A DNA stretch of 64,000 nt from Tsukamurella sp. TY48 (GTDB lineage Bacteria; Actinomycetota; Actinomycetes; Mycobacteriales; Mycobacteriaceae): positions 2,604,001 to 2,668,000 of the forward strand of contig NZ_BPMV01000001.1 of NCBI RefSeq assembly GCF_019656655.1, read 5' to 3'. Position 1 is the stretch's first letter. Every line of letters starts with the position of its first letter. Positions 55,966-64,000 of this stretch are shown here, in pieces. The translations under genes and the position numbers were made by a program. The notes beneath the pieces are model-generated. The model was not told where the DNA came from and searched no databases. It saw only the letters and a program-made list of their open reading frames with translations.

Positions 55966-56379
55966 ATGACCGTACGCCTGAATCCCTACATCAGCTTCGC
56001 CGACAACGCCCGCGAGGCGCTCGAGTTCTACCGGGAGGTGCTGGGTGGGGAGCTGGAGATCTCCACGTTCGAGGGCATGCCGCCCGAGATGATCGACCCG
56101 TCCGAGACCGGCAAGGTGATGCACGGCCAGCTCACCACACCCGACGGTCTTACTCTGATGGCCGCCGATACCCCGGCCGGGATGCCCCGCACCGTGGGTG
56201 ACGACATCAGCGTCTCGCTGTCGGGAGACGATCTGGCCAAGCTCACCGGGTGGTGGGAGAAGCTCTCCGGCAGCGGCCAGGTGACGGTGCCTTTCGTGCA
56301 GGCTCCGTGGGGCGACACCTTCGGCATGTGTGTCGATCGGTTCGGCGTGAAGTGGTTGGTCAACGCCTCCGCGAGCTGA
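55966..56379 (+). CDS. VOC/PhnB-like protein
   Basis: A 137-residue protein of the vicinal-oxygen-chelate fold, PhnB subgroup. It starts at ATG 55966 (MTVRLNPYISFADNAREALE). Typical features are FYREVLGGELEISTFEGMPPE, KVMHGQLTTPDGLTLMAADTP and the C-terminal PWGDTFGMCVDRFGVKWLVN. Members may bind metals or small molecules, but PhnB-like proteins have no settled function. It is divergent from the glycosyltransferase gene and overlaps the nuclease gene by 20 bp. Confidence 0.88.
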   Translation: MTVRLNPYISFADNAREALEFYREVLGGELEISTFEGMPPEMIDPSETGKVMHGQLTTPDGLTLMAADTPAGMPRTVGDDISVSLSGDDLAKLTGWWEKLSGSGQVTVPFVQAPWGDTFGMCVDRFGVKWLVNASAS

Positions 56380-57070
56380 CGGCCCGGAGGCCCGCCGTCG
56401 TGTGAGGGAACGGCCAGCGGCCACCCTTGCGTGAGTTGCACGGTCTGCACGCTGGTCGGAGATTGCTCAGGGAATCCGGACCGCCCTTGGACAGGGGCTT
56501 CACGTGGTCGACGGTGCGCGGACGTTCCGGGCTGAAGGGTGCGCCGCAGATCCAGCACCCGCTCCACAGTGACATTCGAGCACTGAGCTGCTCGGCGGTG
56601 AATTCGATGGTCGGCGCGGCCCTGAGCCGTGCGGCTCGTCGGTGGCGTTCACGACGACCGTTCTCGGGGTTGTTTCGGTACCAGTCACGCTTGCGTGCCT
56701 GTAGCGCCGCGAGTCGTTCGGGGTCGTCGCGATACGCACGATGCAATGCGAGCACGTGGTCGCGGTTGTCCCGGTACCACCGCCTGTAATAGTCGGATTG
56801 TGCGGCAGCCCGCGTTCGTCGGCGACGTTTGAACTCTTCGGTCCTGCTCCGGTCCCGATCACGTGCGATGTAGCGGTCTCGATGTCGCTCGCGCGCCTGT
56901 CGCGCGCGTTCGGCAGCTCCGGTGTCGGGGTTGCGGCGGCGGTACTCACGGGAACGCGCAGTCTGGCACCGCCGGCAGTAGCGGAATGGGTTCGGACGAT
57001 CGCGTCGCCAGTAGAAGCTCGCGAGAGGCAGTTCCTGCCCGCAGTCGATGCAAACCTGTGTCTGATCCAT
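56360..57070 (-). CDS. HNH endonuclease with N-terminal zinc ribbon
   Basis: A 236-residue protein. The N-terminus holds a CxxC...CxxC zinc ribbon (VCIDCGQELPLASFY, RYCRRCQTARSREY), the middle is a very Arg-rich helical region (REYRRRNPDTGAAERARQAR) and the C-terminus is an HNH nuclease: CWICGAPFSPE, TVDHVKPLSKGG with the catalytic His, NLRPACRPCNSRKG. This resembles phage or mobile-element HNH proteins. It lies directly upstream of the tRNA-Lys gene, on the opposite strand, a typical integration neighbourhood, but no integrase or att repeat was found. Confidence 0.85.
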   Translation of the reverse strand: MDQTQVCIDCGQELPLASFYWRRDRPNPFRYCRRCQTARSREYRRRNPDTGAAERARQARERHRDRYIARDRDRSRTEEFKRRRRTRAAAQSDYYRRWYRDNRDHVLALHRAYRDDPERLAALQARKRDWYRNNPENGRRERHRRAARLRAAPTIEFTAEQLSARMSLWSGCWICGAPFSPERPRTVDHVKPLSKGGPDSLSNLRPACRPCNSRKGGRWPFPHTTAGLRAVSSRRR

Positions 57071-57121
57071 CCCGACCTCGTCTCCGCTGGGCGGCTCCCT
57101 GCACTGGTACTCTCGCTTCGC

Positions 57122-57194
57122 GCCCCCCTAGCTCAATTGGCAGAGCATCCGACTTTTAATCGGCTGGTTGTGGGTTCGAGTCCCACGGGGGGCA
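57122..57194 (+). tRNA. tRNA-Lys (anticodon TTT)
   Basis: Acceptor GCCCCCC pairs with GGGGGGC; D-arm GCTC...GAGC; anticodon TTT at 57155-57157; T-arm GTGGG/CCCAC with TTCGAGT loop; discriminator A at 57194. CCA is not encoded. First of four tRNA genes. Confidence 0.95.
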
Positions 57195-57407
57195 CCGCCT
57201 CTCCTCTCATGGTTGCGACTACCACTGACAGGTTCAGTGGGCACGGTCGGAAGCAGGGCGCGCGGGGCGGGGCGGTTCACGCTGATCGCGGATATCCAGG
57301 ACCTGACCAGGCGATTTGGGAAGTTGCTAGGATGTGCCATAAGCTATCCCAGCTCCCAACGGAACACGGAAGCGGTGCGGAGAACGGCTTTCAGCCGTCC
57401 GAAGCGA

Positions 57408-57480
57408 GCCCCCTTCGTTTAGTGGCCTAGGACGCCGCCCTTTCAAGGCGGTAGCGCGGGTTCGAATCCCGTAGGGGGTA
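57408..57480 (+). tRNA. tRNA-Glu (anticodon TTC)
   Basis: Acceptor GCCCCCT pairs with AGGGGGT (one G-U), anticodon stem CCGCC/GGCGG with TTC at 57442-57444, T-loop TTCGAAT. CCA not encoded. The 213-bp gap before it contains an ACGGCT/AGCCGT hairpin near 57384-57398 and no gene I can support. Confidence 0.95.
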
Positions 57481-57505
57481 CGTCGCAAGACGCAAAATTG
57501 CATAT

Positions 57506-57582
57506 GGCCCTGTGGCGCAGTTGGTTAGCGCGCCGCCCTGTCACGGCGGAGGTCGCGGGTTCGAGTCCCGTCAGGGTCGCCA
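57506..57582 (+). tRNA. tRNA-Asp (anticodon GTC)
   Basis: Acceptor GGCCCTG with CAGGGTC, anticodon stem CCGCC/GGCGG and GTC at 57540-57542, T-arm GCGGG/CCCGT. Discriminator G and an encoded CCA (57580-57582) are included in the coordinates. Confidence 0.95.
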
Positions 57583-57623
57583 TCCGAGTTCTATGAACTC
57601 GGCGGTGACGGTTTTACCGGCAC

Positions 57624-57697
57624 GGCCAGGTAGCTCAGTTGGTACGAGCGACCGCCTGAAAAGCGGTAGGTCGCCGGTTCGATCCCGGCTCTGGCCA
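57624..57697 (+). tRNA. tRNA-Phe (anticodon GAA)
   Basis: Acceptor GGCCAGG with TCTGGCC, D-arm GCTC/GAGC, anticodon stem ACCGC/GCGGT and GAA at 57658-57660, T-arm GCCGG/CCGGC. CCA not encoded. A terminator follows 5 bp later. Confidence 0.95.
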
Positions 57698-57702
57698 CAA
57701 GC

Positions 57703-57728
57703 AAGACCCCCTGTTCTCAGGGGGTCTT
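57703..57728. terminator. Bidirectional terminator after the tRNA array
   Basis: A perfect 11-bp stem: AAGACCCCCTG at 57703-57713 with CAGGGGGTCTT at 57718-57728, TTCT loop, followed by CTTGTCT. It also closes the minus-strand hydrolase gene that stops at 57736. Confidence 0.9.
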
Positions 57729-57735
57729 CTTGTCT

Positions 57736-58584
57736 CTACGGCCGGGTTGCGGCGATGTGCTGCCGTACCGCGGGCACGACCGACCCCCACACCGCCGGCG
57801 GCGGGATCTCGTGGCCCACGCCGTCGAGCCGGAGCAGCGATGCCCCCGGAATCATCCGGGCCAGAGCCTCCCCGTGTCCGAGCGGGAACATCGGATCGTC
57901 GGCGCTGTGGATCACGAGCGCGGGAGCACTGATCGCCGACGGATCGGCCGATGCGCCCTGCTCGGCCACGAAATGATTGTTCATCGACGATTCCATCGAC
58001 GCCGTGCGCCGGACCTCGGCGGTCGCAAGGGCCCGCACGCGCGGCTCGTCGAACCGCCCGGGCGCGGCGTACGGACGCTCGACCTCCACCCGGTAGTCGA
58101 TCACGGCCGCCTCGTCGGTCCAGTCCACCTCGGGCGGCGGTTCCTCCCAGGTGGCGGCCACGGCAGCACTCGGCGGCGGCAACGGCCCGGGATCGCCTCC
58201 ATTGGGGCTCGACTCGACCAGCGTCACCGACAGCACACGCTCGGGTGCGTGGACGGCGAGACTCTGGGCGATGCCTCCACCCATCGACATCCCCATCAGG
58301 TGCGCCCGCTCGATCCCGAGCGCATCGAGGAGCCGCAGCGGATCCCGCGCGAGGTCGTCGCCGGTGTACTCGGGGCGTCCCGGCGGCGACGCCGAGGATG
58401 CGCCGGTGTCGCGGTGGTCGTAGCGGATCACCTGGAGATCGCCGTCGGCGAGCAGGTCGCAGAACTGCGGCATCCACCAGTCCATCGACTGGCCGCCGCC
58501 GGCGACGAGCAGGAGTGCGGGCGCCGTGGCCGGGCCGCGCCGGTCGATCGCGATGCGCACACCGTCGAGGTCGAGGATCTGCAC
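57736..58584 (-). CDS. Alpha/beta hydrolase
   Basis: A 282-residue soluble hydrolase. I start it at GTG 58584 (MQILDLDGVRIAIDRRG), with CAGGAG at 7 bp spacing. The nucleophile elbow is GMSMGG, the oxyanion strand LLLVAGGGQSMDWW, the acid in IHSADDPMFPLGHG and the His in DGVGHEIPPP. It resembles the RdmC/haloperoxidase-like esterases; the substrate is unknown. It is the last gene of a minus-strand run after the PxpB-PxpC fusion, 53 bp downstream, and may be co-transcribed with it. Confidence 0.82.
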   Translation of the reverse strand: MQILDLDGVRIAIDRRGPATAPALLLVAGGGQSMDWWMPQFCDLLADGDLQVIRYDHRDTGASSASPPGRPEYTGDDLARDPLRLLDALGIERAHLMGMSMGGGIAQSLAVHAPERVLSVTLVESSPNGGDPGPLPPPSAAVAATWEEPPPEVDWTDEAAVIDYRVEVERPYAAPGRFDEPRVRALATAEVRRTASMESSMNNHFVAEQGASADPSAISAPALVIHSADDPMFPLGHGEALARMIPGASLLRLDGVGHEIPPPAVWGSVVPAVRQHIAATRP

Positions 58585-58637
58585 GGGAACGCTCCTGCCG
58601 TCGACCCCCGCTTCCACGGTAGACCTCCTGAACCCCG

Positions 58638-60164
58638 TCAGCCGGTGAATCGGAAGTGCACCGCGGCGCCGATCGGCAACTGGGCGAGCAGGTCCAGATG
58701 GTGCGGGGCAACGGTGCCGATCACCGGGTAGCCACCCGTGGTCGGGTGATCGGCGAGGAAGGCCACCGGCAGGCCCGATGGCGGTACCTGGATGGCTCCG
58801 GTCACCAAGGCCTGGCTCTCCAGGTCGCCGTTGCGCCGCGCGAGGGGCTCGCCCGCGAAGCGCACGCCGATCCGGTTCGAGTCGGGCGTCACGGTCCAGG
58901 GGTGGGAGGTGAAGTGGGCCAGGGATTCCGGTGGGAACCATTCGCCGTCGGGTCCGGGGATCACGTCGACGACGGTGCCCTCCGTCGCCGGGACGGCGGC
59001 CGGGGCCTCGGGTGCGCCGACCGCGGTGCGGGGCTGCGGTCCCACTGGGAGGAGGTCGCCGGTGGCGACGGGCGGCGGTCCGAGGCCGGACAGGACGTCC
59101 GTGGCGCGGCTTCCGAGCACGGCCGGCACGTCGATGCCGCCGCGCACCGCGAGCACCGTGCGCAGGCCCGCATCGGGCGGGTCGATCTCCAGTACTTCGC
59201 CGGCCCAGAGTGGAAATGCGGTGGCGCGGGGCACGATCCGGTAGCCCTGATCGGTGGTCACGGCCACCACGGCATCGGCGCCGGTCACCGCGAGCACCTG
59301 ATCGACCTCCGAGGAGAGCACGAGGCCACCGGTGTTCTCCAGGGCCGCCGCCCCCGCGGGGTTGCCCACCAGGCGATTGGCCTGCTCCAGGGCGCTGCGG
59401 TCGGCGGCGCCCGAGCGGGTGATGCCCAGCGGTGCGTAGCCCTCGCGGCCGAGGTCCTCGATCAGCGTCTGCATTCCCGTCGCGTGGATGCGCAGCGCAC
59501 CGTCGGGCGCCTCGGGGGCGGGGAGCGTCGCCTGCGGGACCACGAGGTGTTCCCGCACGGCGCGGAACCGGACCCGGGTGCCCGGGACCAGCAGGGCGGG
59601 CGGATCGCGATCGAGGTCCCACAACGGCGCGTCGGTGCGGCCGATCAGTTGCCATCCGCCGGGGGAGGGGCGGGGGTACACGGCGGAGTACTCCCCGGCC
59701 AGCGCGACGGTGCCGGCCGGCACCCGCACGCGCGGGGAAGCGCGTCGCGGGATCGCCGGACCGTCGAGATCGCCGCGCAGGTAGGCGAACCCGGGGGCGA
59801 AGCCGACGAAGCCCACGTGCCACTGCTGGTCGGTGTGCCGGCGGATCACGGTGTCGATGTCGGTGCCCGTCGTGCGGGCCACCTCGTCGAGGTCCTCGCC
59901 GTCGTAGACCACGTCGATGTCGATCACCGGGCCGGACAGTGGCGCGGGCGGCGGGATCGATACCCCGCGCAGCGCCGTGGTGGCGGCGGTGGTCTCGGCG
60001 ACGCTCGCGAACATCACCGTGACGGTGGCGCCGCCCGCGACTACCGCGCGCTGTCCCGGTAGCGGCGCCTCGACGAGTGCGCCGCGAAGGGATTCGACCG
60101 ATTCGGCCGGTACCCGGACCTGGAGGGCGGTGCCGCCGAGGCGGCGGATATCAGTGGGCCGCAT
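58638..60164 (-). CDS. PxpB-PxpC fusion (5-oxoprolinase / allophanate-hydrolase-like)
   Basis: A 508-residue fusion. The N-terminal 200 residues are KipI/PxpB-like ([41 protein letters not shown]); the C-terminal 300 are KipA/PxpC-like ([57 protein letters not shown]). PxpA, the third subunit that completes ATP-dependent 5-oxoproline cleavage, is not in the window. I prefer ATG 60164, which overlaps the transporter gene less than 60179. The overlap suggests that transporter and enzyme share a substrate. Confidence 0.85.
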   Translation of the reverse strand: MRPTDIRRLGGTALQVRVPAESVESLRGALVEAPLPGQRAVVAGGATVTVMFASVAETTAATTALRGVSIPPPAPLSGPVIDIDVVYDGEDLDEVARTTGTDIDTVIRRHTDQQWHVGFVGFAPGFAYLRGDLDGPAIPRRASPRVRVPAGTVALAGEYSAVYPRPSPGGWQLIGRTDAPLWDLDRDPPALLVPGTRVRFRAVREHLVVPQATLPAPEAPDGALRIHATGMQTLIEDLGREGYAPLGITRSGAADRSALEQANRLVGNPAGAAALENTGGLVLSSEVDQVLAVTGADAVVAVTTDQGYRIVPRATAFPLWAGEVLEIDPPDAGLRTVLAVRGGIDVPAVLGSRATDVLSGLGPPPVATGDLLPVGPQPRTAVGAPEAPAAVPATEGTVVDVIPGPDGEWFPPESLAHFTSHPWTVTPDSNRIGVRFAGEPLARRNGDLESQALVTGAIQVPPSGLPVAFLADHPTTGGYPVIGTVAPHHLDLLAQLPIGAAVHFRFTG

Positions 60165-61485
60165 CGGTGTGCGGTGCACCGGCCATGAGTTCGAGGTCCT
60201 CCTTCTCGTCGGGGTCGCGGCCCAGGATCATGCCGGCCACGGTGACCACGGCGGCCACGGCCACATAGGCCGCGATCGACACCCAGGTCCCGGTGTTCTT
60301 GTAGATCACGGTGAACAGCAGCGGAGCCATCGCGCCGCCGACCACTCCGGCGAAGGTGTAGGCGAGTGAGCTGCCGGAGTAGCGCAGGCGGGCGGGGAAC
60401 TGCTCGGTGATGAACGCGGCTTGCGGGCCGTACATCAGTGCGTGCAGCATCATGCCCACCACGATGCCCACGGTGAGCAGTACCCGGCTGTCCTGGCCGA
60501 TCAGGGTGAACAGGATCGGCACCCAGAGGGCGGTGAGCACGGCGCCGATGCCGTACACCAGCCGCCGGTTGATCCGGTCGGTGAGCCAGCCGGCGAAGGG
60601 CATCACGAAGATCTGCGTGGCCGAGCCGAGCATCACGGCGGTGAGCACCTCGCTGGTCTGGTAGCCCAGCTGTTTGGTGGCGTAGGTCGCGAGGAACACG
60701 GTGAGCAGCGAGTACAGGACGTCGGGGCACACGCGTGAGAAGGCGGCGGCGATGAGCGCGCGGGGATGGGTGGTGACCACCTCGGTGACGGGCGCGGCGG
60801 GCGGCTCCTCCCGGGCCAGGAGGGCCTGGAAGACCGGCGTCTCTTCGAGTTTGAGGCGGATGATCAGGCCGAAGGCCACGAGGACGGCCGAGGCCAGGAA
60901 GCCGACGCGCCAGCCCCAGTCCTGGAAGGCTTGGTCGCTGAGGAAGGCGGCGAGCGCGGCGAGTACGCCGTTGGCCATGAGATTGCCCACCGGAACGCCG
61001 ATCTGGGCCGCGGAGGCCCAGAAGCCGCGACTGCGGGGATCGGCGAACTCGCTGGACAGCAGGACCGCGCCGCCCCATTCGCCGCCCACGCCGACTCCCT
61101 GGGTGAAGCGGAGCAGCACCAGGATGACCGGGGCCACGATCCCCAGGGTGGCGTGCCCGGGCAGGAGGCCGATCAGCACGGTTGCGACGCCGATCAGCAG
61201 GAGCGTGGCCACGAGTACGTTCTTGCGGCCGATCTTGTCGCCGAGGCGGCCGAAGACGATGCCGCCGATGGGGCGCGCGAAGTAGCCGACCGCGAAGGTG
61301 GAGAAGGAAGCCACCAGGCCCATGTACGGGTCGTCGGAGGGGAAGAAGACCGCGGGGAAGACGACGGCGGAGGCCACCGAGTACAGCGCGAAGTCGTAGT
61401 ACTCGAGCGAGGTACCGGTGAGGCTGGCGATGTACGCCTTGACGGCCCCGGGCGGCCGTTTCTGTGCGGGTTCGACGCTGGTCAT
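60151..61485 (-). CDS. MHS-family metabolite:H+ symporter (MFS)
   Basis: A 444-residue, 12-helix transporter of the ShiA/ProP branch. The signatures are [19 protein letters not shown] in helix 1, [19 protein letters not shown] in loop 2-3, and [18 protein letters not shown] in helix 4. Substrates in this family are carboxylates or betaines; coupling to the PxpB-PxpC gene makes 5-oxoproline or a related amide a reasonable guess. It is divergent from a GntR regulator with two palindromes between them. Confidence 0.9.
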   Translation of the reverse strand: MTSVEPAQKRPPGAVKAYIASLTGTSLEYYDFALYSVASAVVFPAVFFPSDDPYMGLVASFSTFAVGYFARPIGGIVFGRLGDKIGRKNVLVATLLLIGVATVLIGLLPGHATLGIVAPVILVLLRFTQGVGVGGEWGGAVLLSSEFADPRSRGFWASAAQIGVPVGNLMANGVLAALAAFLSDQAFQDWGWRVGFLASAVLVAFGLIIRLKLEETPVFQALLAREEPPAAPVTEVVTTHPRALIAAAFSRVCPDVLYSLLTVFLATYATKQLGYQTSEVLTAVMLGSATQIFVMPFAGWLTDRINRRLVYGIGAVLTALWVPILFTLIGQDSRVLLTVGIVVGMMLHALMYGPQAAFITEQFPARLRYSGSSLAYTFAGVVGGAMAPLLFTVIYKNTGTWVSIAAYVAVAAVVTVAGMILGRDPDEKEDLELMAGAPHTDAAH

Positions 61486-61545
61486 GAGGGGTGGCCTTCC
61501 TCCAGGAGAGTCCGCTACGGGTCGGCGGTTGGGATCACCGTAGGC

Positions 61546-61591
61546 GATTGTTGAACAATCCGCGCGCTGTATCGTCGGATTTGTTCAACAA
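61546..61591. promoter_or_regulatory. Two GntR/FadR-type operators
   Basis: GATTGTTGAACAATC at 61546-61560 is a perfect palindrome; TTGTTCAACAA at 61581-61591 is a second. Both fit the FadR-group consensus TnGTnnnACnA, with centres 33 bp apart, in the gap between the MHS gene (start 61485) and gntR (start 61606). Confidence 0.8.
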
Positions 61592-61605
61592 CTTCTGGAG
61601 CGGGG

Positions 61606-62271
61606 GTGGTCGTGGACACCGAGCGACGGCGCGGACATGCCGCGATCGGGGCGACCGAGGCCCTGCGCTCGGCCATCGTGGGTGGCGATCTGCTGCCCGG
61701 CGAACGGCTGCGCGAGGAACCGCTGGCGGCGGAGTTGCAGGTCTCGCGGAACACCCTGCGTGAGGCGATGCGGGTCCTGGCCCATGAGGGACTCATAGTG
61801 CATGCGGCGAATCGCGGTGCCACCGTGACCGTCCCGACGGTCGAATCGATCCGCGACCTCTACCGGGTGCGCCGCACCGTGGAGGTGTACACGCTGCGGT
61901 CGGCCGATCCGGGGCAGCCCGCCGCGGCGCGGATGCGCACCGCGGTCGATACGGCGATGGCCGCCGCCGCGCGCGATGACTGGCGCGCGGTGGGCACCGG
62001 CGATCTCGAATTCCACCGGGCGATCGTGGCTCTCGCGGACAGTCCGCGACTCGATGCGGTGCTGCAATCGCTCCTCGCCGAGTTGCGGCTGGCCTTCGGC
62101 GTGGTCGACGATGCGCGGGCGCTGCACGCTCCGTTCCTGGCGGACAACGCCCGGATTCTCGAGCGGTTCGAGAGCGGCGACAGTGCTGGCGCCGCCTCCG
62201 ATCTCGAGGACTACCTCGCGCGGTCCGAGTCCCTGGTGGTCGCCGCGCAGGCCGCCCGCGCGGTCAGGTGA
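61606..62271 (+). CDS. GntR-family regulator (FadR/FCD subgroup)
   Basis: A 221-residue repressor starting at GTG 61606 after GGAGCGGGG. The winged helix is LREEPLAAELQVSRNTLREA and MRVLAHEGLIVHAANRGATV. The C-terminal FCD domain has DLYRVRRTVEVYTLRSA and GTGDLEFHRAIVALADSPRL, with His and Asp residues that bind metal and an organic acid ligand. It likely controls the MHS transporter and PxpB-PxpC operon through the palindromes in front of it. Its end overlaps kshB by 8 bp. Confidence 0.92.
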   Translation: MVVDTERRRGHAAIGATEALRSAIVGGDLLPGERLREEPLAAELQVSRNTLREAMRVLAHEGLIVHAANRGATVTVPTVESIRDLYRVRRTVEVYTLRSADPGQPAAARMRTAVDTAMAAAARDDWRAVGTGDLEFHRAIVALADSPRLDAVLQSLLAELRLAFGVVDDARALHAPFLADNARILERFESGDSAGAASDLEDYLARSESLVVAAQAARAVR

Positions 62272-63304
62272 ACTCGGCGGCGCAGTCGTCGGACACCGGG
62301 AGGGACTGGCAGGCGAGGCGGACTCCGTTGCCGAGCTCGTAATCGTCGAGGGTGTCGTTGACCAGCATCCGCACCTCGCCTCGCCGGAGCGTGAACGCGC
62401 AACCGCCGCAGTTCCCCTCGCGGCACACGTAGGGAGCGTCCAGACCCGCCGCCAGGAGCGTGTCGAGGAGTACCTGCTCGCGGGGCCACGCCAGGGTCGA
62501 GGTCGCGCCGTCGAGGTCGACGGTGACGGTGGCCGCGCCGTCGGCGGAGGCCGCTGAGGCGGGGAGGGGGTCGTCGAACGGATCGACCGCGAGCGAGGCG
62601 AAGGCCTCGCGGTGGATCTGCCCCGCGCCGATCCCCGCCGCCTCGGCGGCGGCCGCGGCGGCGTCCATGAATCCGGCGGGGCCGCACAGATAGGCGGCCC
62701 CGGCGGTCGACGGAACCGCGTCGCGGAGTGCTGCCGCGGTGGGGAGGCCGCGGTCGGCCTCGAACCAGTGCACGATGCGGAGTCGATCCCCGTGTGCCGC
62801 GGCGAGATCGGCCAGCGCCTCCCGGAAGATGACCGACGCGGCATCGCGGTTCGCGTACACGAGCGTCACACGCAGCGGCGATGAGGCGAGCGCGGTCCGC
62901 AGGATCGACATGATCGGCGTGATCCCACTGCCCGCGGCGAACAGCACGGGCTCCGCGGAATGATCGCGCACGGTGAACGTGCCGCCGGGGCGGAGCGCCT
63001 CCATGACCAGCCCCGGTTTGGCGTTGTCGCACAGCCAGTTCGAAGCGTAGCCACCGTCGACCCGCTTGACGGTCACCTGGAGCTGCTCGTCGAGCCCGGG
63101 GGCGCTGGAGAGCGAATAGCAACGCGGCGCCCAGGATCGCCCGTCGTCCGGTGTGCCGGGGACCCGCAGGGTGAGGAACTGTCCCGGCCGGTAGGCGAAG
63201 GCATCGCCCTCCGGCCGGGCGAAGACGATCGAGATCGCCTCGGCGCTCTCTTCGATGACGTCGATGATCTCGAGCGGATGCGCCCGGGTGGTGCGTGACT
63301 CCAC
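62264..63304 (-). CDS. kshB: KshB-like ferredoxin reductase of a Rieske oxygenase
   Basis: A 346-residue electron-transfer protein. I start it at GTG 63304 (MESRTTRAHPLEIIDVIEES), after AGAAGGGG. Domains in order: FAD-binding (PGQFLTLRVPGT, PRCYSLSSAPGLD), NAD-binding (VLFAAGSGITPIMSILRTAL, YLCGPAGFMDAA) and a C-terminal plant-type [2Fe-2S] ferredoxin with YVCREGNCGGCAFTL and a later Cys in RLACQSLPVS. It is close to mycobacterial KshB (Rv3571), which feeds 3-ketosteroid 9-alpha-hydroxylase. No oxygenase gene is in view, so the partner is inferred. Confidence 0.85.
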   Translation of the reverse strand: MESRTTRAHPLEIIDVIEESAEAISIVFARPEGDAFAYRPGQFLTLRVPGTPDDGRSWAPRCYSLSSAPGLDEQLQVTVKRVDGGYASNWLCDNAKPGLVMEALRPGGTFTVRDHSAEPVLFAAGSGITPIMSILRTALASSPLRVTLVYANRDAASVIFREALADLAAAHGDRLRIVHWFEADRGLPTAAALRDAVPSTAGAAYLCGPAGFMDAAAAAAEAAGIGAGQIHREAFASLAVDPFDDPLPASAASADGAATVTVDLDGATSTLAWPREQVLLDTLLAAGLDAPYVCREGNCGGCAFTLRRGEVRMLVNDTLDDYELGNGVRLACQSLPVSDDCAAEFT

Positions 63305-63333
63305 GGATGAACCCCTTCTGTCGTCTGCGCCGA

Positions 63334-63371
63334 ACGGTACATTTCTTACCGTGCCATTGACAACTGGCACG
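63334..63371 (-). promoter_or_regulatory. kshB promoter
   Basis: On the minus strand: TTGTCA (63358-63363), an 18-bp spacer, TACCGT (63334-63339), about 30 bp from the GTG start. The -35 box sits in the centre of the long palindrome at 63347-63374. Confidence 0.5.
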
Positions 63372-63374
63372 GTA
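63347..63374. promoter_or_regulatory. 28-bp palindromic operator between kshB and the hydrolase gene
   Basis: Arms TACCGTGCCA (63347-63356) and TGGCACGGTA (63365-63374) are perfect complements around an 8-bp centre that contains TTGACA (63357-63362). Not a KstR or KstR2 consensus that I know, so the regulator is unidentified. Confidence 0.75.
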
Positions 63375-63391
63375 TCTGGTGGTCTGAGGCG

Positions 63392-64000
63392 ATGAACAGC
63401 AAGGCAACGGCTCCGCCGGTCCCCACCGGTTCGACCGCTCGCGCCGAGGTGACCGCACTGGCCACGCGATACGGATTGGGCGTGGTCAGCGGCCTGATCC
63501 CGATGAACCCGATCGGCGTGCGCGTGGCCCGCGGACTGGTGGCGAGCATCATGGGCGCCCTGGGCTCCACGCCCCGGGGAACCCGCGCCACCGCCGTCCG
63601 CACCCCGAGCGTCCCCGGCGAGTGGGTACTCGGCCCCGGGGTCCGGTTCGGCCGCCGCGCCGTCTACTACATCCACGGCAGCGCCTACGCGATCTGCTCG
63701 GCGCGCACCCATCGCAGCCTCGCCGCCCGGCTCAGCACGGTGACCGGACTACCGGTGTTCGTCGTGGACTACCGGCTCGCGCCCGAGCACCCGTTCCCGG
63801 CCGCGGCGGACGATGTGGCCGCGGGCTTCGACTGGCTCCTCACGCAGGGATACGCCGCCGACGACATCGTGATCGCCGGCGACTCCGCGGGCGGGCATCT
63901 CGCCTGCGACCTGCTCCTGCACCGGGCCGCGGATGAGCGGCCACAACCCGCCGCGGTCGCACTCTTCTCGCCGCTCATCGATCTCACCTTCGGGCTCGCG
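63392..64000 (+). CDS. HSL-family alpha/beta hydrolase (3' end beyond window)
   Basis: At least 203 residues, open at the right edge. ATG 63392 gives MNSKATAPPVPTGSTARAEV. Family features: the oxyanion motif YYIHGSAYAICS (HGSA in place of HGGG), VVDYRLAPEHPFPAAADDVAA, and the nucleophile elbow VIAGDSAGGHLACDL. These are the marks of hormone-sensitive-lipase-type esterases, of which mycolic-acid bacteria have many (Lip proteins). Divergent from kshB, sharing the long palindrome; a role in lipid or steroid ester breakdown is inferred. Confidence 0.85.
   Translation, partial: MNSKATAPPVPTGSTARAEVTALATRYGLGVVSGLIPMNPIGVRVARGLVASIMGALGSTPRGTRATAVRTPSVPGEWVLGPGVRFGRRAVYYIHGSAYAICSARTHRSLAARLSTVTGLPVFVVDYRLAPEHPFPAAADDVAAGFDWLLTQGYAADDIVIAGDSAGGHLACDLLLHRAADERPQPAAVALFSPLIDLTFGLA

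Noticed and set aside
57195-57407. Possible additional gene or tRNA between tRNA-Lys and tRNA-Glu
   Set aside because: No cloverleaf, no frame with a ribosome site; only a short hairpin near 57384-57398 is seen.
56360-57730. Integrated mobile element at the tRNA array
   Set aside because: Only an HNH gene supports it; there is no integrase, no direct repeat of a tRNA 3' end and no other phage gene.

Overview
The window is GC-rich actinobacterial DNA, almost wall-to-wall protein-coding. It carries hallmarks of mycolic-acid bacteria (Mycobacteriales): an MspA-type porin, mycothiol synthase MshD, LmeA, GlnR, DesA-type acyl-ACP desaturases, a mycobacterial-type UgpAEBC importer, a CysA/SseC-type sulfurtransferase pair and a DUF3073 protein. 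The overall impression is a Tsukamurella/Gordonia-like genome. The genus is inferred from gene content only.

Layout. 1-3.6 kb: a partial glutamate-cysteine ligase family gene, two tandem secreted paralogs and a sterol-carrier-like protein. 3.7-9.4 kb: purine and folate housekeeping (purF, purM, DUF3073, MOSC, ygfZ, pabC). 9.5-24.5 kb: a cargo block with an amino-acid permease, a tandem pair of membrane-anchored paralogs, cydABDC behind a striking double palindrome, TetR/DUF899, a possible short transcript with a perfect Shine-Dalgarno sequence, a secretory lipase, a solitary condensation-domain protein and TetR/hydrolase. 24.5-25.3 kb: the nitrobindin-like gene with a 32-residue membrane protein. 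25.3-32.8 kb: a second cargo block with LacI plus a fructose/ribose-type ABC importer and two kinases, mspA, a decayed ogt gene and a MetX-like hydrolase. 33-46.3 kb: sseC-cysA behind a Cys-rich leader peptide, lmeA, glnR-mshD, pstSCAB, an FHA protein, phoU, dus and two tandem desaturases. 46.5-50.3 kb: a five-gene, translationally coupled operon (small membrane protein, ABC ATPase, ABC permease, histidine kinase, LuxR-type regulator). 50.5-57.1 kb: ugpAEBC, a PimC-like glycosyltransferase, a VOC protein and an HNH nuclease. 57.1-57.7 kb: tRNA-Lys, -Glu, -Asp and -Phe. 57.7-64 kb: an alpha/beta hydrolase, a PxpB-PxpC fusion, an MHS-type transporter with a GntR regulator, a KshB-like reductase and a partial HSL-family hydrolase.

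From memory of the M. tuberculosis gene order, the backbone (SCP-like, purF, purM, DUF3073, ygfZ, pabC, nitrobindin, sseC, cysA, lmeA, glnR, mshD, pstB, phoU, dus, desA) follows Rv0807-Rv0824c. The two cargo blocks sit between pabC and the nitrobindin gene and between that gene and sseC.

Control regions are unusually legible. Paired or long palindromes lie upstream of cydA, between each TetR gene and its divergent target, between lacI and the sugar importer, between the MHS gene and gntR, and between kshB and the terminal hydrolase. No insertion sequence, CRISPR array, rRNA or replication origin was seen. Apart from 31389-31779, which holds the ogt remnant, no gene-free stretch exceeds 300 bases.
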